Shown here: in pieces, positions 1 to 10,104 of the stretch | How positions within the stretch are numbered: the stretch's first letter is position 1 | Layout: every line of letters begins with the position of its first letter | Assembly (NCBI RefSeq): GCF_004341235.1 | Contig: NZ_SLUP01000002.1 | Span: 372,001 to 436,000, forward strand | Source: Mariniflexile fucanivorans | Lineage (GTDB): Bacteria; Bacteroidota; Bacteroidia; Flavobacteriales; Flavobacteriaceae | Direction of reading: 5' to 3' | Length of the DNA: 64,000 nucleotides | The notes under the pieces: generated by a model | Told to the model about the DNA's origin: nothing | Database searches by the model: none | What the model saw: the letters and a program-made list of their open reading frames with translations, nothing else | Program-made: the position numbers and the translations under genes

Positions 1-80
1 AGTGTTTCGTAGATGTTAATTTAACACTTACATTTGCCAAAATTTTAGGCTCCAAATATTATTTATTTTTTTAAGACTAT

Positions 81-980
81 ATGATTCAAAAGGTAATAAC
101 AATTTTTATATTATTTTATTCTTTTAATGCAATTTCTCAAACAAGATATCTTGATAGGGTTTTTGATAGCATTTCTTCTAAAACATACACGTATTCCATA
201 AGAGATAAAGACACCTTAAAATTGGACCTTTACCAACCTGTAAATGATTCGATACTTGACAGACCGCTTTTTGTAATAATACATGGTGGTGGTTTTATGA
301 ACGGTGAAAGAAATGATGGTTCTACAATTTATTTAGCTGAAAATGTAGCAAAAAAAGGGTTTGTTGTAGCTTCCGTTGATTATAGATTAGTAAAGAAAAA
401 ACTTATTAATTGTAGTTATCCAGCAAAAGATAAACTAAAAGCATTTTCTAATGGTGCTGAAGATTTACTAAATGCTATACAATATCTAGTTAAATATAAA
501 AACGCTTTTTTAATAGATGGAAGCAAAATAGTGCTATTTGGTGTTAGCGCAGGTGGTGAAACAGCATTAAATATTGTTTACAACAGGGAATTACTAATAA
601 AAAACAAAGAACTCTATAAAAATATTAAGCCAGCAGCAGTCATTTCACTTTCTGGTGCCGTAATTAAACCAGAATTAATAATCAAAGAAAATGCGATACC
701 TACCGTCATGTATCATGGGGTTAACGATAAGGTAGTGCCTTACGACACCAGTGCGCATCAATCGTGTTTGCCTACGGCTCCTGGTTTTTTGTTGCTAAGC
801 GGTTCTAAAATTATTTCTGAAAAATTAGAAACTTTCAACACCAGTTTTTTACTATATAGCTACCTGAATAAAGGTCACGACATTTTTAACTTACCTATGG
901 ACGATTTCTATCAAGCTTTTGTTTTCTTAAACAAAACGGTTTTTAACAATAAATTTTACCAAGCAAAAATTACTCAATAA
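81..980 (+). CDS. Secreted alpha/beta hydrolase (carboxylesterase-like)
   Basis: Probable exported esterase of the alpha/beta-hydrolase fold. The N-terminus (residues 1-20, ending NAISQ) is a signal peptide, so it likely acts in the periplasm or outside the cell. An HGGG oxyanion-hole motif is at about residue 69, the nucleophile elbow GVSAGGE at about 154-160, a GVNDKVVP acid segment at about 213-220 and a GHDI catalytic histidine near 266. The 299 aa length fits the family. It is not obviously part of the photolyase operon that starts 130 bp downstream. The natural substrate cannot be deduced. Confidence 0.85.
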   Translation: MIQKVITIFILFYSFNAISQTRYLDRVFDSISSKTYTYSIRDKDTLKLDLYQPVNDSILDRPLFVIIHGGGFMNGERNDGSTIYLAENVAKKGFVVASVDYRLVKKKLINCSYPAKDKLKAFSNGAEDLLNAIQYLVKYKNAFLIDGSKIVLFGVSAGGETALNIVYNRELLIKNKELYKNIKPAAVISLSGAVIKPELIIKENAIPTVMYHGVNDKVVPYDTSAHQSCLPTAPGFLLLSGSKIISEKLETFNTSFLLYSYLNKGHDIFNLPMDDFYQAFVFLNKTVFNNKFYQAKITQ

Positions 981-1052
981 CACTAAATAACACAAGTAAA
1001 CCTATTTTCTCTGTTGTTATCTATCTGAAATTCTTGTAATAAGTTAAATTTT

Positions 1053-1094
1053 GTTTAATCTTTACAAAATAAGGTTAAACATTTTGTATATTTG
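1053..1094 (+). promoter_or_regulatory. Promoter and 28-bp inverted-repeat operator of the TetR/photolyase operon
   Basis: GTTTAA (1053-1058) and TTAAAC (1075-1080) form an inverted repeat with a 16-nt spacer. It is followed after 6 nt by TATATTTG (1087-1094), a match to the Bacteroidota -7 consensus TAnnTTTG. The same layout occurs at 9625-9667 before the folE operon. The operator would cover the -33 to -10 zone, so repression by an operon-encoded or unlinked regulator is inferred. Confidence 0.55.
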
Positions 1095-1111
1095 CTATAT
1101 AATTCAATATC

Positions 1112-1768
1112 ATGGCAAAAAAGAAGACTATTACAAGCAACGACATAATTTCATTTTACATGGATTATGTCTTAGAACATAATGAAAATCCGAAATCGGT
1201 TTATGCTTTTGCTAAAGCAAACAATTTCGAAGAAGCTAAATTTTACGAACATTTCGGTTCTTTTGAAGCTGTAGAGAAATTCATTTTTAAAGCATTTTTT
1301 GATAATACTCTTTCTGCATTAATCAACAATGAAGAATATCAATCATTTGATGCTAGAAACAAGCTATTAAGTTTCTACTTTACATTCTTTGAAAATTTAA
1401 CAGCCAACAGAAGTTATGTTGTTTACGCTTTACATAAGCATAAAAACAGCATGAAAGGGTTATCGCTACTCTCTGAACTTAAAAAAAGTTTCACAAATTA
1501 CATTCAAAATTTAGGTATTGAAACCATCGATTTAAAACAAGAACAGCTAGAAAAAATTCAAAATAAAGCCATTCAAGAATCTGGATGGGTACAATTACTT
1601 TTAACCCTAAAGTTTTGGTTGGACGACACCTCTGCTTCTTTTGAAAAAACTGATATTTTTATTGAAAAATCGGTAAATACCTGTTTTGATGTATTAAATA
1701 TTGCACCACTAAAAAGTGTAATTGACTTTGGAAAATTCATTTTCAAAGAAAAAATGCACATGAAATAA
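1112..1768 (+). CDS. TetR-family transcriptional regulator
   Basis: First gene of the photolyase operon. Residues 8-55 form a TetR-like helix-turn-helix region (the SVYAFAKANNFEEAKFYEHF stretch is the HTH) and the remainder is an all-helical ligand-binding domain. Length (218 aa) fits TetR_N proteins with a Bacteroidota-type C-terminal domain. It lies 7 bp upstream of the ABC1 kinase and is probably cotranscribed with the genes up to 9570. The inverted repeat at 1053-1080 just upstream is a natural autoregulatory site and recurs before the folE operon; this link is inference. The effector is unknown. Confidence 0.85.
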   Translation: MAKKKTITSNDIISFYMDYVLEHNENPKSVYAFAKANNFEEAKFYEHFGSFEAVEKFIFKAFFDNTLSALINNEEYQSFDARNKLLSFYFTFFENLTANRSYVVYALHKHKNSMKGLSLLSELKKSFTNYIQNLGIETIDLKQEQLEKIQNKAIQESGWVQLLLTLKFWLDDTSASFEKTDIFIEKSVNTCFDVLNIAPLKSVIDFGKFIFKEKMHMK

Positions 1769-1775
1769 TATATAT

Positions 1776-3086
1776 ATGAAAACAATCGATTCTATTCCTG
1801 TTTCAAAAATACATCGTGCCTCAAAGTTAGTTTCTACGGGTGCTAAAGTTGGCGTCAATTATTTAAAATATTATGGTGATAAATTAACCAAAACAGAAAC
1901 CGAAGCCAGAGCTACTTTAAACGAAAGCAATGCTGAAGACATTTATGATGGCCTAAAGCAACTTAAAGGAAGTGCTTTAAAAGTAGCACAAATGCTAAGC
2001 ATGGAAAAAAGCATTATGCCACAGGCTTATGTTGAAAAATTTTCGTTGGCACAATTTTCTGTTCCGCCATTATCTCCGCCATTAGTATTAAAAACGTTTA
2101 AGAATTATTTTGGTAAACAACCAAATGAATTATATGATTCCTTCAACACAACTTCTGTAAATGCTGCTAGTATAGGTCAGGTACATGTAGCAACTAAAAA
2201 TGGGAAAAAACTTGCTGTGAAAATCCAATACCCAGGAGTTGCACAAAGTATTGCATCCGATTTGGCTCTGGTTAAGCCTATTGCTATGAAAATGTTTAAT
2301 ATCAAGGGAAAAGACTCGGATAAATACTTTAAAGAAGTTGAAGGAAAATTAATTGAGGAAACAAATTACATATTGGAAATGAAGCAAAGCAAAGAGATAT
2401 CTCTAGCTTGTAAGCACATTTCTAACCTTTTGTTTCCTCAATATTATGAAGAATTATCATCGGATAGAATTATTACTATGGATTACATGGAAGGTGAACA
2501 CCTTTCAGAATTTACCGCCTATAACACCAACCAAGATACTGCCAATAAATTAGGGCAAGCACTTTGGGATTTTTATATGTTTCAAATTCATAAGCTAAAA
2601 AAGGTACATGCCGATCCGCATCCGGGGAATTTTTTAGTATCTAAAAAAGGTGAATTAATTGCCTTAGATTTTGGTTGTATGAAAATAATTCCTAATGATT
2701 TTTACGTTCCTTATTTTGAATTGGCCAAACCAGAAAACTTATCAAATCACAAATATTTTGTATCTAAGTTATATGAATTAGAAATTCTTCGGGAAGATGA
2801 TTCTAAAGAAGAATTAGACTTTTTCACAGAGATGTTTTATGAATTATTGAGCTTATTCACGCAGCCTTTTCAAGTGGAAACCTTCGATTTCTCTGACTCA
2901 AATTTCTTTGGAAAAATAGCCGACTTAGGGCAACGTTATTCAAAAAATACCGAGTTACGCAAAATGAATGGTAACCGCGGTTCTAAACATTTTATTTATA
3001 TGAATCGAACCTTTTTTGGCTTATATAATTTAATGTTCGATTTAAAGGCAAAAGACATCAAAATCAATAATTTTAAAAATTTATAA
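1776..3086 (+). CDS. ABC1/AarF (UbiB-like) atypical kinase
   Basis: Atypical protein-kinase-like ATPase of the ABC1/ADCK/UbiB family. It has the KxGQ-like helix (QLKGSALKVAQML, about 63-75), the nucleotide-binding lysine in AVKIQYPG (about 147-154), the catalytic loop HADPHPGNFLV (about 279-289) and a DFG-type LDFGCMK (about 298-304). Members control quinone or isoprenoid lipid metabolism, but no ubi or men genes are nearby, so the role here is open. It ends at 3086, where the next gene starts (TAATG overlap), which indicates translational coupling. The same gene order is common in flavobacterial photolyase islands. Confidence 0.9.
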   Translation: MKTIDSIPVSKIHRASKLVSTGAKVGVNYLKYYGDKLTKTETEARATLNESNAEDIYDGLKQLKGSALKVAQMLSMEKSIMPQAYVEKFSLAQFSVPPLSPPLVLKTFKNYFGKQPNELYDSFNTTSVNAASIGQVHVATKNGKKLAVKIQYPGVAQSIASDLALVKPIAMKMFNIKGKDSDKYFKEVEGKLIEETNYILEMKQSKEISLACKHISNLLFPQYYEELSSDRIITMDYMEGEHLSEFTAYNTNQDTANKLGQALWDFYMFQIHKLKKVHADPHPGNFLVSKKGELIALDFGCMKIIPNDFYVPYFELAKPENLSNHKYFVSKLYELEILREDDSKEELDFFTEMFYELLSLFTQPFQVETFDFSDSNFFGKIADLGQRYSKNTELRKMNGNRGSKHFIYMNRTFFGLYNLMFDLKAKDIKINNFKNL

Positions 3087-3721
3087 TGCCACATTTTAAT
3101 AAAAACGATATTCAGCAATTAGAACATTTATATAAAATAAATCTTGTAAATAGTTGTTCTGGGTATAAATCGGCTAATTTAATTGGCACAAAATCATCAA
3201 AAGGAATTAGTAATGTTGCTATTTTTAGTTCTGTCACCCACATTGGTTCTAGCCCTGCTATGTTTGGCTTTTTTTTAAGACCAACTACGGTGATTAGAAA
3301 TACGTATGATAATATAAAGGAAACGGGTTATTTTACTATAAATCACATACACGAGTCCATTATTGAAGATGCGCATCATACCTCTGCGAAATACGAATCG
3401 AACACATCTGAGTTTGATGTAACGAATTTAGAAGAAGTATATAAAAATGATTTTTGGGCACCATTTGTAAATGGATCTCCTGTACAAATGGCGATGAAAT
3501 ATGTTGAAGAATACCCCATTCAAGCGAATGGAACCATATTAGTTATAGGTGAAATTATAGATTTACATATTGAAGATGATTTATTGGAAGACGATGGTTT
3601 TGTAAACCTTTCAAAAGCAAAAACTGTAGCTATAAATGGGTTAGATGGTTATACGCTTCCTAAATTAAAAACACGGTTAGAATATCAAAGACCAAAAAAA
3701 ATATCTGAAATTAAAACATAA
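3086..3721 (+). CDS. Flavin reductase-like (FMN-binding split barrel) protein
   Basis: Flavin-binding oxidoreductase of the flavin reductase-like domain family. The segment around residues 27-90 (KSANLIGTKSSKGISNVAIF, then a SSPAMFGFFLRP core and NTYDNIKETGYFTIN) is typical of the FMN-binding split barrel. Length 211 aa is normal. It is translationally coupled to the ABC1 kinase and 4 bp from the downstream epimerase. One plausible role is supplying reduced flavin to the FAD-dependent photolyases and cryptochromes of the operon; this is inferred from context only. Confidence 0.85.
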   Translation: MPHFNKNDIQQLEHLYKINLVNSCSGYKSANLIGTKSSKGISNVAIFSSVTHIGSSPAMFGFFLRPTTVIRNTYDNIKETGYFTINHIHESIIEDAHHTSAKYESNTSEFDVTNLEEVYKNDFWAPFVNGSPVQMAMKYVEEYPIQANGTILVIGEIIDLHIEDDLLEDDGFVNLSKAKTVAINGLDGYTLPKLKTRLEYQRPKKISEIKT

Positions 3722-3725
3722 AAAA

Positions 3726-5150
3726 ATGAAAATTCTAATTACAGGCGCTACAGGATATATCGGTAAACGACTTATACCCATACTTATTAACGAAGGTCAT
3801 CATGTAGTTTGCGCTGTAAGAGATGCTTTAAGGGCAGATAAAACCTATTTGGACGATGAACATATTAGCATTGTTGAGGCCGATTTTTTAAAACCCGAAA
3901 CTTTAATTAACATTCCAAAAGACATTGATGTTGCTTACTATCTTATACATTCTATGTCTAACACCTCAAAAGATTTTGAAAAGTTAGAAGCAAAATGTGC
4001 CGAGAATTTTAAATCCTATTTTGAAGATTCCAAATTAAAACAAACCATTTATTTAAGTGGCATTACCAACGAAGAAGACCTATCAAAACATTTACAGTCT
4101 AGAAAAAACGTTGAAGATTTATTAGCATCAAACACCTATGCGCTTACTGTATTTAAAGCGGGTATTATTGTAGGTTCTGGGAGTTCTTCTTTTGAAATTA
4201 TTCGCGATTTGGTTGAAAAATTACCCGTAATGGTTGCTCCCAAATGGTTGAATACCAAAACCCAACCATTGGCTGTTCGAGATGTTTTAGCTTTTCTTTC
4301 AAAAGCAAAAGGGAACGAAATGCTTTATAATAAATCTTATGATATTTTTGGACCTGAAGTCCTAACCTACAAGCAAATGTTACTACAATTTGCCAAAATT
4401 AGAGGTTTAAAACGCTACATTTTAACAGTTCCGGTAATGACCCCAAAACTGTCATCCTATTGGCTTTATTTTGTTACTTCAACATCATATAAATTAGCAT
4501 CAACCCTCGTGGATAGTATGGGTGTTGAAATTGTTGGAAACCCTAGTGATATTAATAACATTCTAAAAGTAGATCCTTTAACATATACGGAAGCTGTAAA
4601 ATTGGCTTTTGAAAAAATTGAACAAAATAGCATTGTTTCAAGTTGGAAAGATTCTATGATAAGCAGCGGACGTTTAAAAAATAGCCTTCATAAATATATT
4701 AACGTTCCTAAATACGGTTGTTTTAAAGATTACAAACAACGAACTATTGTAGACGAAACTTTCACTATTAACAGAATTTGGTCTATTGGAGGTTCTACAG
4801 GTTGGTATTACGGTAATGTTTTATGGAAAGTTAGAGGTTATCTCGATAAACTATTTGGAGGCATTGGATTAAGACGTGGAAGAACACATAATTCCGATTT
4901 AAATGCTGGTGATGCTCTCGATTTTTGGCGTGTCATATTTAGTGACAAAAAAGAGAAAAAATTATTGCTTTATGCTGAAATGAAACTTCCTGGTGAAGCG
5001 TGGTTAGAATTTAAAATTGAAGATGGTCTATTAAAACAAACCGCCACATTTAGACCTCGAGGATTGGCAGGTAGATTGTATTGGTATAGTGTTTTACCTT
5101 TTCATGGGCTTATTTTTAAAGGTATGATAAATAAGCTGATTAGTATTTGA
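3726..5150 (+). CDS. NAD(P)-dependent epimerase/SDR with DUF2867 C-terminal domain
   Basis: Two-domain protein. Residues 1-300 are an atypical short-chain dehydrogenase Rossmann domain with a nucleotide-binding [14 protein letters not shown] motif at positions 4-17. Residues 320-474 match the DUF2867 pattern ([71 protein letters not shown]). This fusion recurs in bacterial stress and photolyase operons but its substrate is not established. Its stop codon overlaps the TTG start of the next small gene (TTGA). Confidence 0.85.
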   Translation: MKILITGATGYIGKRLIPILINEGHHVVCAVRDALRADKTYLDDEHISIVEADFLKPETLINIPKDIDVAYYLIHSMSNTSKDFEKLEAKCAENFKSYFEDSKLKQTIYLSGITNEEDLSKHLQSRKNVEDLLASNTYALTVFKAGIIVGSGSSSFEIIRDLVEKLPVMVAPKWLNTKTQPLAVRDVLAFLSKAKGNEMLYNKSYDIFGPEVLTYKQMLLQFAKIRGLKRYILTVPVMTPKLSSYWLYFVTSTSYKLASTLVDSMGVEIVGNPSDINNILKVDPLTYTEAVKLAFEKIEQNSIVSSWKDSMISSGRLKNSLHKYINVPKYGCFKDYKQRTIVDETFTINRIWSIGGSTGWYYGNVLWKVRGYLDKLFGGIGLRRGRTHNSDLNAGDALDFWRVIFSDKKEKKLLLYAEMKLPGEAWLEFKIEDGLLKQTATFRPRGLAGRLYWYSVLPFHGLIFKGMINKLISI

Positions 5151-5287
5151 AAAAACAACATTTACCAGAAAAAATATGTCCTGTTTGCAATAAGCCTTTT
5201 ACTTGGCGAAAAAAATGGGAATTAAATTGGATTGACGTTAAATATTGTAGTGAAAAATGCAGGAGAAACAAAACAAAACGGCTTTAG
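5147..5287 (+). CDS. DUF2256 small zinc-ribbon-like protein (TTG start)
   Basis: 46-aa protein, easily missed because it starts with TTG and overlaps both neighbours. The TTG at 5147 shares bases with the upstream TGA, and its last 31 bases overlap the cryptochrome start at 5257. It carries a CPVC pair and a CSEKC pair around a FTWRKKWE core, the four-cysteine layout of DUF2256, which is predicted to bind zinc. DUF2256 is known to travel with cryptochrome/photolyase genes, sometimes fused to them. An accessory role for the DASH cryptochrome is inferred. Confidence 0.8.
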   Translation: MKKQHLPEKICPVCNKPFTWRKKWELNWIDVKYCSEKCRRNKTKRL

Positions 5288-6552
5288 TATGGTTTAAAAA
5301 CAATTTACGTGTTCGTGATAATAGTGCTTTATATGAAGCTAGCTCCAAACATGAAAATTGTATTGCCATTTATTGTTTTGATCCTAGAGATTTTGAATTA
5401 ACTGAATATGGTTTTAAAAAAACTGAGAAGTATAGAGCTCAGTTTTTAATTCAATCGGTTTTAAATTTAAAATCAAATTTAGCCAATTTAAACATTAATT
5501 TACTTACATATTTTAAAAAGCCAGAAGACATTATTCCGATTTTAGTTTCAAAATATAATATTGAAACTATTTACACTCAAAAAGAATGGACTCCAGAGGA
5601 AGTCAATGTTTTACAAAATGTAAAGAATAATCTCCCAAATACCATTTCAATTATTGAAAATTATGATCAGTTTTTGTATCATCCAGATGATATTAAAATG
5701 GATATTAATCAAATTCCAGAAGTCTTCACCAATTTCAGAAAGCATCTAGAAAAAAACTGTTTGGTGCGTAAAGATGCTTTGTCTACAAGAGCAAATCAAG
5801 ATATTATCCAAATAAAACAAACTACCGTTCCAACTTTACAGGATTTAGGATTCGAAGCATTTAAAATGCATACAAAAACAGCCTTTCCATTTTTAGGCGG
5901 TGAAGAAAATGCTTTGAAGCGATTGAGAAACTATTTTTTTGAAACCAATAAATTAGGCGTTTATAAAAAAACTCGCAACGGGTTAATTGGTGCCGATTTT
6001 AGTTCCAAATTCTCGCCTTGGTTAGCCAATGGTAGCCTTTCCGCACGAACTATTTATTGGGAAGTAAAACAATTCGAAAAAGAACATTACAATAATGACT
6101 CTACCTATTGGCTTGTTTTTGAACTTATTTGGAGGGATTATTTTAAGTACATTTCACTCAAACATGGCCATAATATTTTTAAAATTCATGGCATTCTCAA
6201 CAGAAAATATCATTGGAATGTAGACCAAATTCATATTAACAATTGGATAAATGGCACCACTACTGAACCATTTGTAAATGCTAACATGATAGAGCTGAAA
6301 AAAACAGGTTGGATGAGCAATAGAGGCAGACAAAATGTAGCGTCCTTTTTTGCTAAAGAACTAGAAATAGATTGGCGCATTGGCGCTGCTTATTTTGAAG
6401 CTATGCTTATTGATTATGATGTACATAGCAATTACGGAAACTGGATGTACGTTTCCGGGGTTGGTAATGACCCCAGAGACCGAAAATTCAATATAAAACT
6501 ACAAGCCGAACGGTATGACCCAAAAGGGAAATTTCAAAATATTTGGCTTTAA
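5257..6552 (+). CDS. Cryptochrome DASH
   Basis: FAD-dependent blue-light photoreceptor/photolyase of the DASH class, whose members repair cyclobutane dimers mainly in single-stranded or looped DNA. The N-terminal alpha/beta antenna-binding domain starts [12 protein letters not shown]. The C-terminal FAD domain has [12 protein letters not shown] and the DASH hallmark near residues 330-357 ([20 protein letters not shown], then [14 protein letters not shown]), followed by [20 protein letters not shown]. Length 431 aa fits. It sits in a run of three photolyase-superfamily genes with short gaps. No deviation from the expected FAD-binding residues was noticed. Confidence 0.93.
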   Translation: MQEKQNKTALVWFKNNLRVRDNSALYEASSKHENCIAIYCFDPRDFELTEYGFKKTEKYRAQFLIQSVLNLKSNLANLNINLLTYFKKPEDIIPILVSKYNIETIYTQKEWTPEEVNVLQNVKNNLPNTISIIENYDQFLYHPDDIKMDINQIPEVFTNFRKHLEKNCLVRKDALSTRANQDIIQIKQTTVPTLQDLGFEAFKMHTKTAFPFLGGEENALKRLRNYFFETNKLGVYKKTRNGLIGADFSSKFSPWLANGSLSARTIYWEVKQFEKEHYNNDSTYWLVFELIWRDYFKYISLKHGHNIFKIHGILNRKYHWNVDQIHINNWINGTTTEPFVNANMIELKKTGWMSNRGRQNVASFFAKELEIDWRIGAAYFEAMLIDYDVHSNYGNWMYVSGVGNDPRDRKFNIKLQAERYDPKGKFQNIWL

Positions 6553-6566
6553 AACACACTTTTTGA

Positions 6567-8099
6567 ATGAAAACTTTACGACTCATATTAGGCGACCAAC
6601 TCAACATAAAACATTCGTGGTTTAAAAACACGGATGATGATGTTTTGTATTGCCTGTTTGAAATGCGCCAGGAAACAGATTATGTGAATCATCATATTCA
6701 AAAAGTAATAGGTTTTTTTGCTGCCATGCGTCAATTTTCAGACGATTTAAAAAACAAAAACCATAAGGTAATTTATTTCAAAATTAATGATTCAGAAAAC
6801 ACGCAAAGTCTTACCCAAAATATTGAAAAACTTATATCAAAATACAACATCAAAACCTTTGAATATCAACAACCTGATGAATACCGTCTTGATAAACAAC
6901 TAAGCGATTTCTGTAAAGCGTTAAACATTGATTCTGAAGTCTACGCTTCAGAACATTTTTACACAAAACGCAACGAGTTATCTGAGTTTTTTAAAGGTAA
7001 AAAACAATATCTCATGGAAAATTTTTATCGTTCCATGAGAAAAAAACACGACATATTAATGGTTGCCAATCAACCACAAGGCGGCAAGTGGAATTATGAT
7101 AAAAGCAATAGAAATAAGTGGAAAGGTGAAGCAGATATTCCAGAATTCATAAATTTCGAAAATAACGTATCTGAAATTTTAAATGATATTAAAAAGACAA
7201 ACATTCAAACCATTGGAACTTTTGAAAGTGACACATTCCAATACCCTATTTCACGCGTTCAAAGTTTACAACAATTAAAATATTTCTGCGAACATTTACT
7301 AGTTCATTTTGGCGATTATCAAGATGCCATGCACACAAATGAAACTTATTTATTTCACTCTAGGCTATCATTTGCTTTAAATACAAAGCTAATTTCACCT
7401 AAAGATGTCGTAAAAACTGTTTTAAACTATTATGAAGCAAACCAAGAAAGCATTCATATTTCACAAGTAGAAGGTTTTGTTAGACAAATAATTGGTTGGC
7501 GAGAATACATGCGTGGTATGTATTGGGCACTCATGCCAGATTACAAAAAAATAAATACACTAGAAAACACTAATAAACTCGCAAACTTTTTCTGGACTGG
7601 AAACACTAAAATGAATTGCTTAAAACATGCCATAACCAATAGTTTAAATAATGGGTATGCACACCATATACAACGCCTCATGATCACAGGTAATTATGCA
7701 CTTTTAACTCAAACAAATCCTGATGAAGTTGATGCTTGGTACTTGGGCGTGTATGTAGATGCTGTAGAATGGGTGCAACTTACCAATACAAGAGGCATGA
7801 GTCAATTTGCTGATGGCGGCAAAATTGCAACAAAACCCTATGTTTCATCAGGATCATACATACACAAAATGAGTAATTATTGCGATGGATGCCATTACGA
7901 TAAAAACAAAAAGACAGAAGATAACGCTTGCCCTTTCAACAGTTTGTATTGGAATTTTTTAGACGACAAACGTGCTTTTTTAAGTGACAATTTTAGAATG
8001 ACCATGATGTACAGTGTTTTAAACAAAATGAAACCTGAGGAATTACATAAACTAAAAAAAAAGGCAAAACACATTATAGAACATCAAGATGAATACTAA
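6567..8099 (+). CDS. Fe-S-containing bacterial (6-4) photolyase/cryptochrome (FeS-BCP, PhrB type)
   Basis: Member of the FeS-BCP class, prokaryotic (6-4) photolyases with FAD, a lumazine-type antenna and a [4Fe-4S] cluster. The four cluster cysteines are present at residues 351 (MNCLKHA), 439 and 442 (YCDGCHYDK) and 455 (NACPFNSLYW), in the class spacing. Other signatures are RLILGDQLN at the N-terminus and IGWREYMRGMYW near residue 310. Length 510 aa is typical. It overlaps the next photolyase-like gene by 11 bp, so the two are probably translated together. Confidence 0.92.
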   Translation: MKTLRLILGDQLNIKHSWFKNTDDDVLYCLFEMRQETDYVNHHIQKVIGFFAAMRQFSDDLKNKNHKVIYFKINDSENTQSLTQNIEKLISKYNIKTFEYQQPDEYRLDKQLSDFCKALNIDSEVYASEHFYTKRNELSEFFKGKKQYLMENFYRSMRKKHDILMVANQPQGGKWNYDKSNRNKWKGEADIPEFINFENNVSEILNDIKKTNIQTIGTFESDTFQYPISRVQSLQQLKYFCEHLLVHFGDYQDAMHTNETYLFHSRLSFALNTKLISPKDVVKTVLNYYEANQESIHISQVEGFVRQIIGWREYMRGMYWALMPDYKKINTLENTNKLANFFWTGNTKMNCLKHAITNSLNNGYAHHIQRLMITGNYALLTQTNPDEVDAWYLGVYVDAVEWVQLTNTRGMSQFADGGKIATKPYVSSGSYIHKMSNYCDGCHYDKNKKTEDNACPFNSLYWNFLDDKRAFLSDNFRMTMMYSVLNKMKPEELHKLKKKAKHIIEHQDEY

Positions 8100-9570
8100 C
8101 AAGCCCCATGTAAATATTGTTTGGTTAAAACGCGATTTACGCTTAGAAGATAACGAAGCTATTTTTAATGCTTTAGCTACTAAAAGAAACGTGCTTTTGG
8201 TATATGTATTTGAAAAATTACTTATAAATGATCCGCACTATAGCCAACGGCATTGGGATTTCATAAAACAATCGTTAGTTGATTTAAATGATAGATTGAA
8301 AAAACACAACTCGAAAGTACTTGTTGTAGAATCAGATATTATTGCCACAATTAACCAATTACTTACTAAATATAAGATATCCGATATTTATTCACATCAA
8401 GAAACAGGCATTTTAGTAACTTATAATAGAGACAAAGAATTTACACGATTTTGCAAAAATAATTTTATAGTATGGCATGAAAACATTCATAATGGTGTAC
8501 AAAGAGGCTTAAAAAACAGAATCGATTGGATAGAAAAATGTAATGCCTATTTTGAGATTGAACCCTTAAAATTCAATCCAGATTACAATCAATTAATAAG
8601 CATTGAAGATGTTAATACACTAGAAACATTATTTAGAAACCATTCTCTAGATACAAATCCTAATTCACCTTTTCAAAAAGGAGGAAGAACTATGGCTTTA
8701 AAATATCTAGATTCCTTTTTTGCTAAACGTTATGAAAACTACATGTTGCATATTTCAAAACCTGAATTAGCAAGAACAGGTTGCAGCAGGATATCACCTT
8801 ATATTGCCTGGGGAAACCTGTCAGTCAGAGAAGTGTATCATAGAGCTTATCACTTAAAAAAAATATCACCTCACAAAAAATCCCTAGAAGCCTTTATGTC
8901 AAGGTTGCGCTGGCAAGGACATTTTATACAAAAATTTGAAATGGAGCACACCATGGAAGAAGCCAGTATAAATAAAGGATTTCATAAACTAAAAAAAAGC
9001 ATTTCTAATAACTACCAAGAGGCTTGGAAAAGTGGAAAAACAGGCTTTCCTATCATAGACGCTTGCATGCGGTGCTTGAATGAAACCGGGTACCTTAATT
9101 TTAGAATGCGAGCGTTAGTTGTTTCCTTTTTTACACATAATTTATGGCAACCTTGGCAAGAGGCTACTACACACCTATCCCAAATGTTTCTAGATTTCGA
9201 ACCTGGCATTCATTTCCCTCAACTACAAATGCAAGCAGGAGAAACGGGTACCAATATGTTACGCATATACAACCCTGTTAAGAATAGCTACGAACATGAT
9301 CCCGAAGCTAACTTTATAAAAAAGTGGGTACCAGAACTAAGACGATTAAATACGCCATTTGCACACGAGCCATATTTAATGACAGAGATGGAACAAGGAT
9401 TGTATGACTTTAAATTAGGTGTAGATTACCCGAATCCTATTGTAAATCTAGATAAAACAAGAAAGAAAGCCAGTGATACGCTATGGGAATTACGAAACAA
9501 TATCACTGTAAAAAAAGAAGCCAAACGTATTTTAAACAAGCACACACTTCCTAATAGAAAACTGTCTTAA
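8089..9570 (+). CDS. Photolyase/cryptochrome-family protein of a less characterised subclade
   Basis: Photolyase-superfamily protein with the N-terminal VWLKRDLRLEDNEA domain and a C-terminal FAD-binding half (GKTGFPIIDACMRCLNETGY, then LNFRMRALVVSFF). After the FAD domain it has FEPGIHFPQLQMQAGETGTN in place of the class I 'SSNWQWVAG' segment, so it belongs to neither class I nor DASH. Such proteins are usually annotated only as FAD-binding photolyase. Lesion specificity is unknown. It overlaps the Fe-S photolyase upstream and is the last gene of the first operon; the next operator is at 9625. Confidence 0.85.
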   Translation: MNTNKPHVNIVWLKRDLRLEDNEAIFNALATKRNVLLVYVFEKLLINDPHYSQRHWDFIKQSLVDLNDRLKKHNSKVLVVESDIIATINQLLTKYKISDIYSHQETGILVTYNRDKEFTRFCKNNFIVWHENIHNGVQRGLKNRIDWIEKCNAYFEIEPLKFNPDYNQLISIEDVNTLETLFRNHSLDTNPNSPFQKGGRTMALKYLDSFFAKRYENYMLHISKPELARTGCSRISPYIAWGNLSVREVYHRAYHLKKISPHKKSLEAFMSRLRWQGHFIQKFEMEHTMEEASINKGFHKLKKSISNNYQEAWKSGKTGFPIIDACMRCLNETGYLNFRMRALVVSFFTHNLWQPWQEATTHLSQMFLDFEPGIHFPQLQMQAGETGTNMLRIYNPVKNSYEHDPEANFIKKWVPELRRLNTPFAHEPYLMTEMEQGLYDFKLGVDYPNPIVNLDKTRKKASDTLWELRNNITVKKEAKRILNKHTLPNRKLS

Positions 9571-9624
9571 AAATTATAGTAATAAGATCCAAAATATAGC
9601 TTCCAGTACAAGATGTTAATTTTT

Positions 9625-9667
9625 GTTTAATATTTTAACTAATAAGTTAAACAAATAAATATTTTTG
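9625..9667 (+). promoter_or_regulatory. Second copy of the 28-bp operator with -7 box, before the folE operon
   Basis: GTTTAA (9625-9630) and TTAAAC (9647-9652) are again separated by 16 nt, and TATTTTTG (9660-9667) follows after 7 nt. The resemblance to 1053-1094 extends into the spacer (both contain AATAAG next to the right arm) and the left flank (TTTT). The conserved spacing suggests that one regulator coordinates both operons. Confidence 0.55.
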
Positions 9668-9681
9668 CATATCTTTACTGT

Positions 9682-10104
9682 ATGCTATTGGATACCACAC
9701 ATTCTAACAAAGAACATGACAAACTAATTAATGATTTGGTTGGTAAACCTTTCTCTTTTTTACAATCGCTAAGAATGAAAGGTATCGGTTCAAAACGAAT
9801 GATTATTGAAGATGTAAGTCCGAACATGACATTATATCTTAATACAGTTTCCGATGTTAATTACGCAAATTTAGAATTACGTCCCATTGGCATTTTAGTA
9901 TTAATTAATAAAGGTTTAAAAAATTATACTTGGGTAATCCCCTACTATCAATTAGTTATTTACAAAACAAATGGTAGTAGTATTCATGCTCAAGGCCGTT
10001 TTATTCATTTTAGAAACAATAAAACGTTTAAAGAGAACAAATCGTTTTTTGATAAACTTTTAGATTTGAAAATACAGTACCAATCTCAATATAGTTTTTT
10101 ATGA
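9682..10104 (+). CDS. Conserved flavobacterial hypothetical protein
   Basis: 140-aa soluble protein with no signal peptide or membrane segment. I do not recognise a named domain. It begins with a charged region and has a beta-rich middle (MTLYLNTVSDVNYANLELRP, ILVLINKGLKNYTWVIPYYQ), followed by a positively charged tail. It is the first gene behind the second operator and overlaps the TIGR03643 gene by 4 bp (ATGA), which makes a real, coupled gene likely. A role linked to photoprotection is inferred only from position. Confidence 0.75.
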   Translation: MLLDTTHSNKEHDKLINDLVGKPFSFLQSLRMKGIGSKRMIIEDVSPNMTLYLNTVSDVNYANLELRPIGILVLINKGLKNYTWVIPYYQLVIYKTNGSSIHAQGRFIHFRNNKTFKENKSFFDKLLDLKIQYQSQYSFL

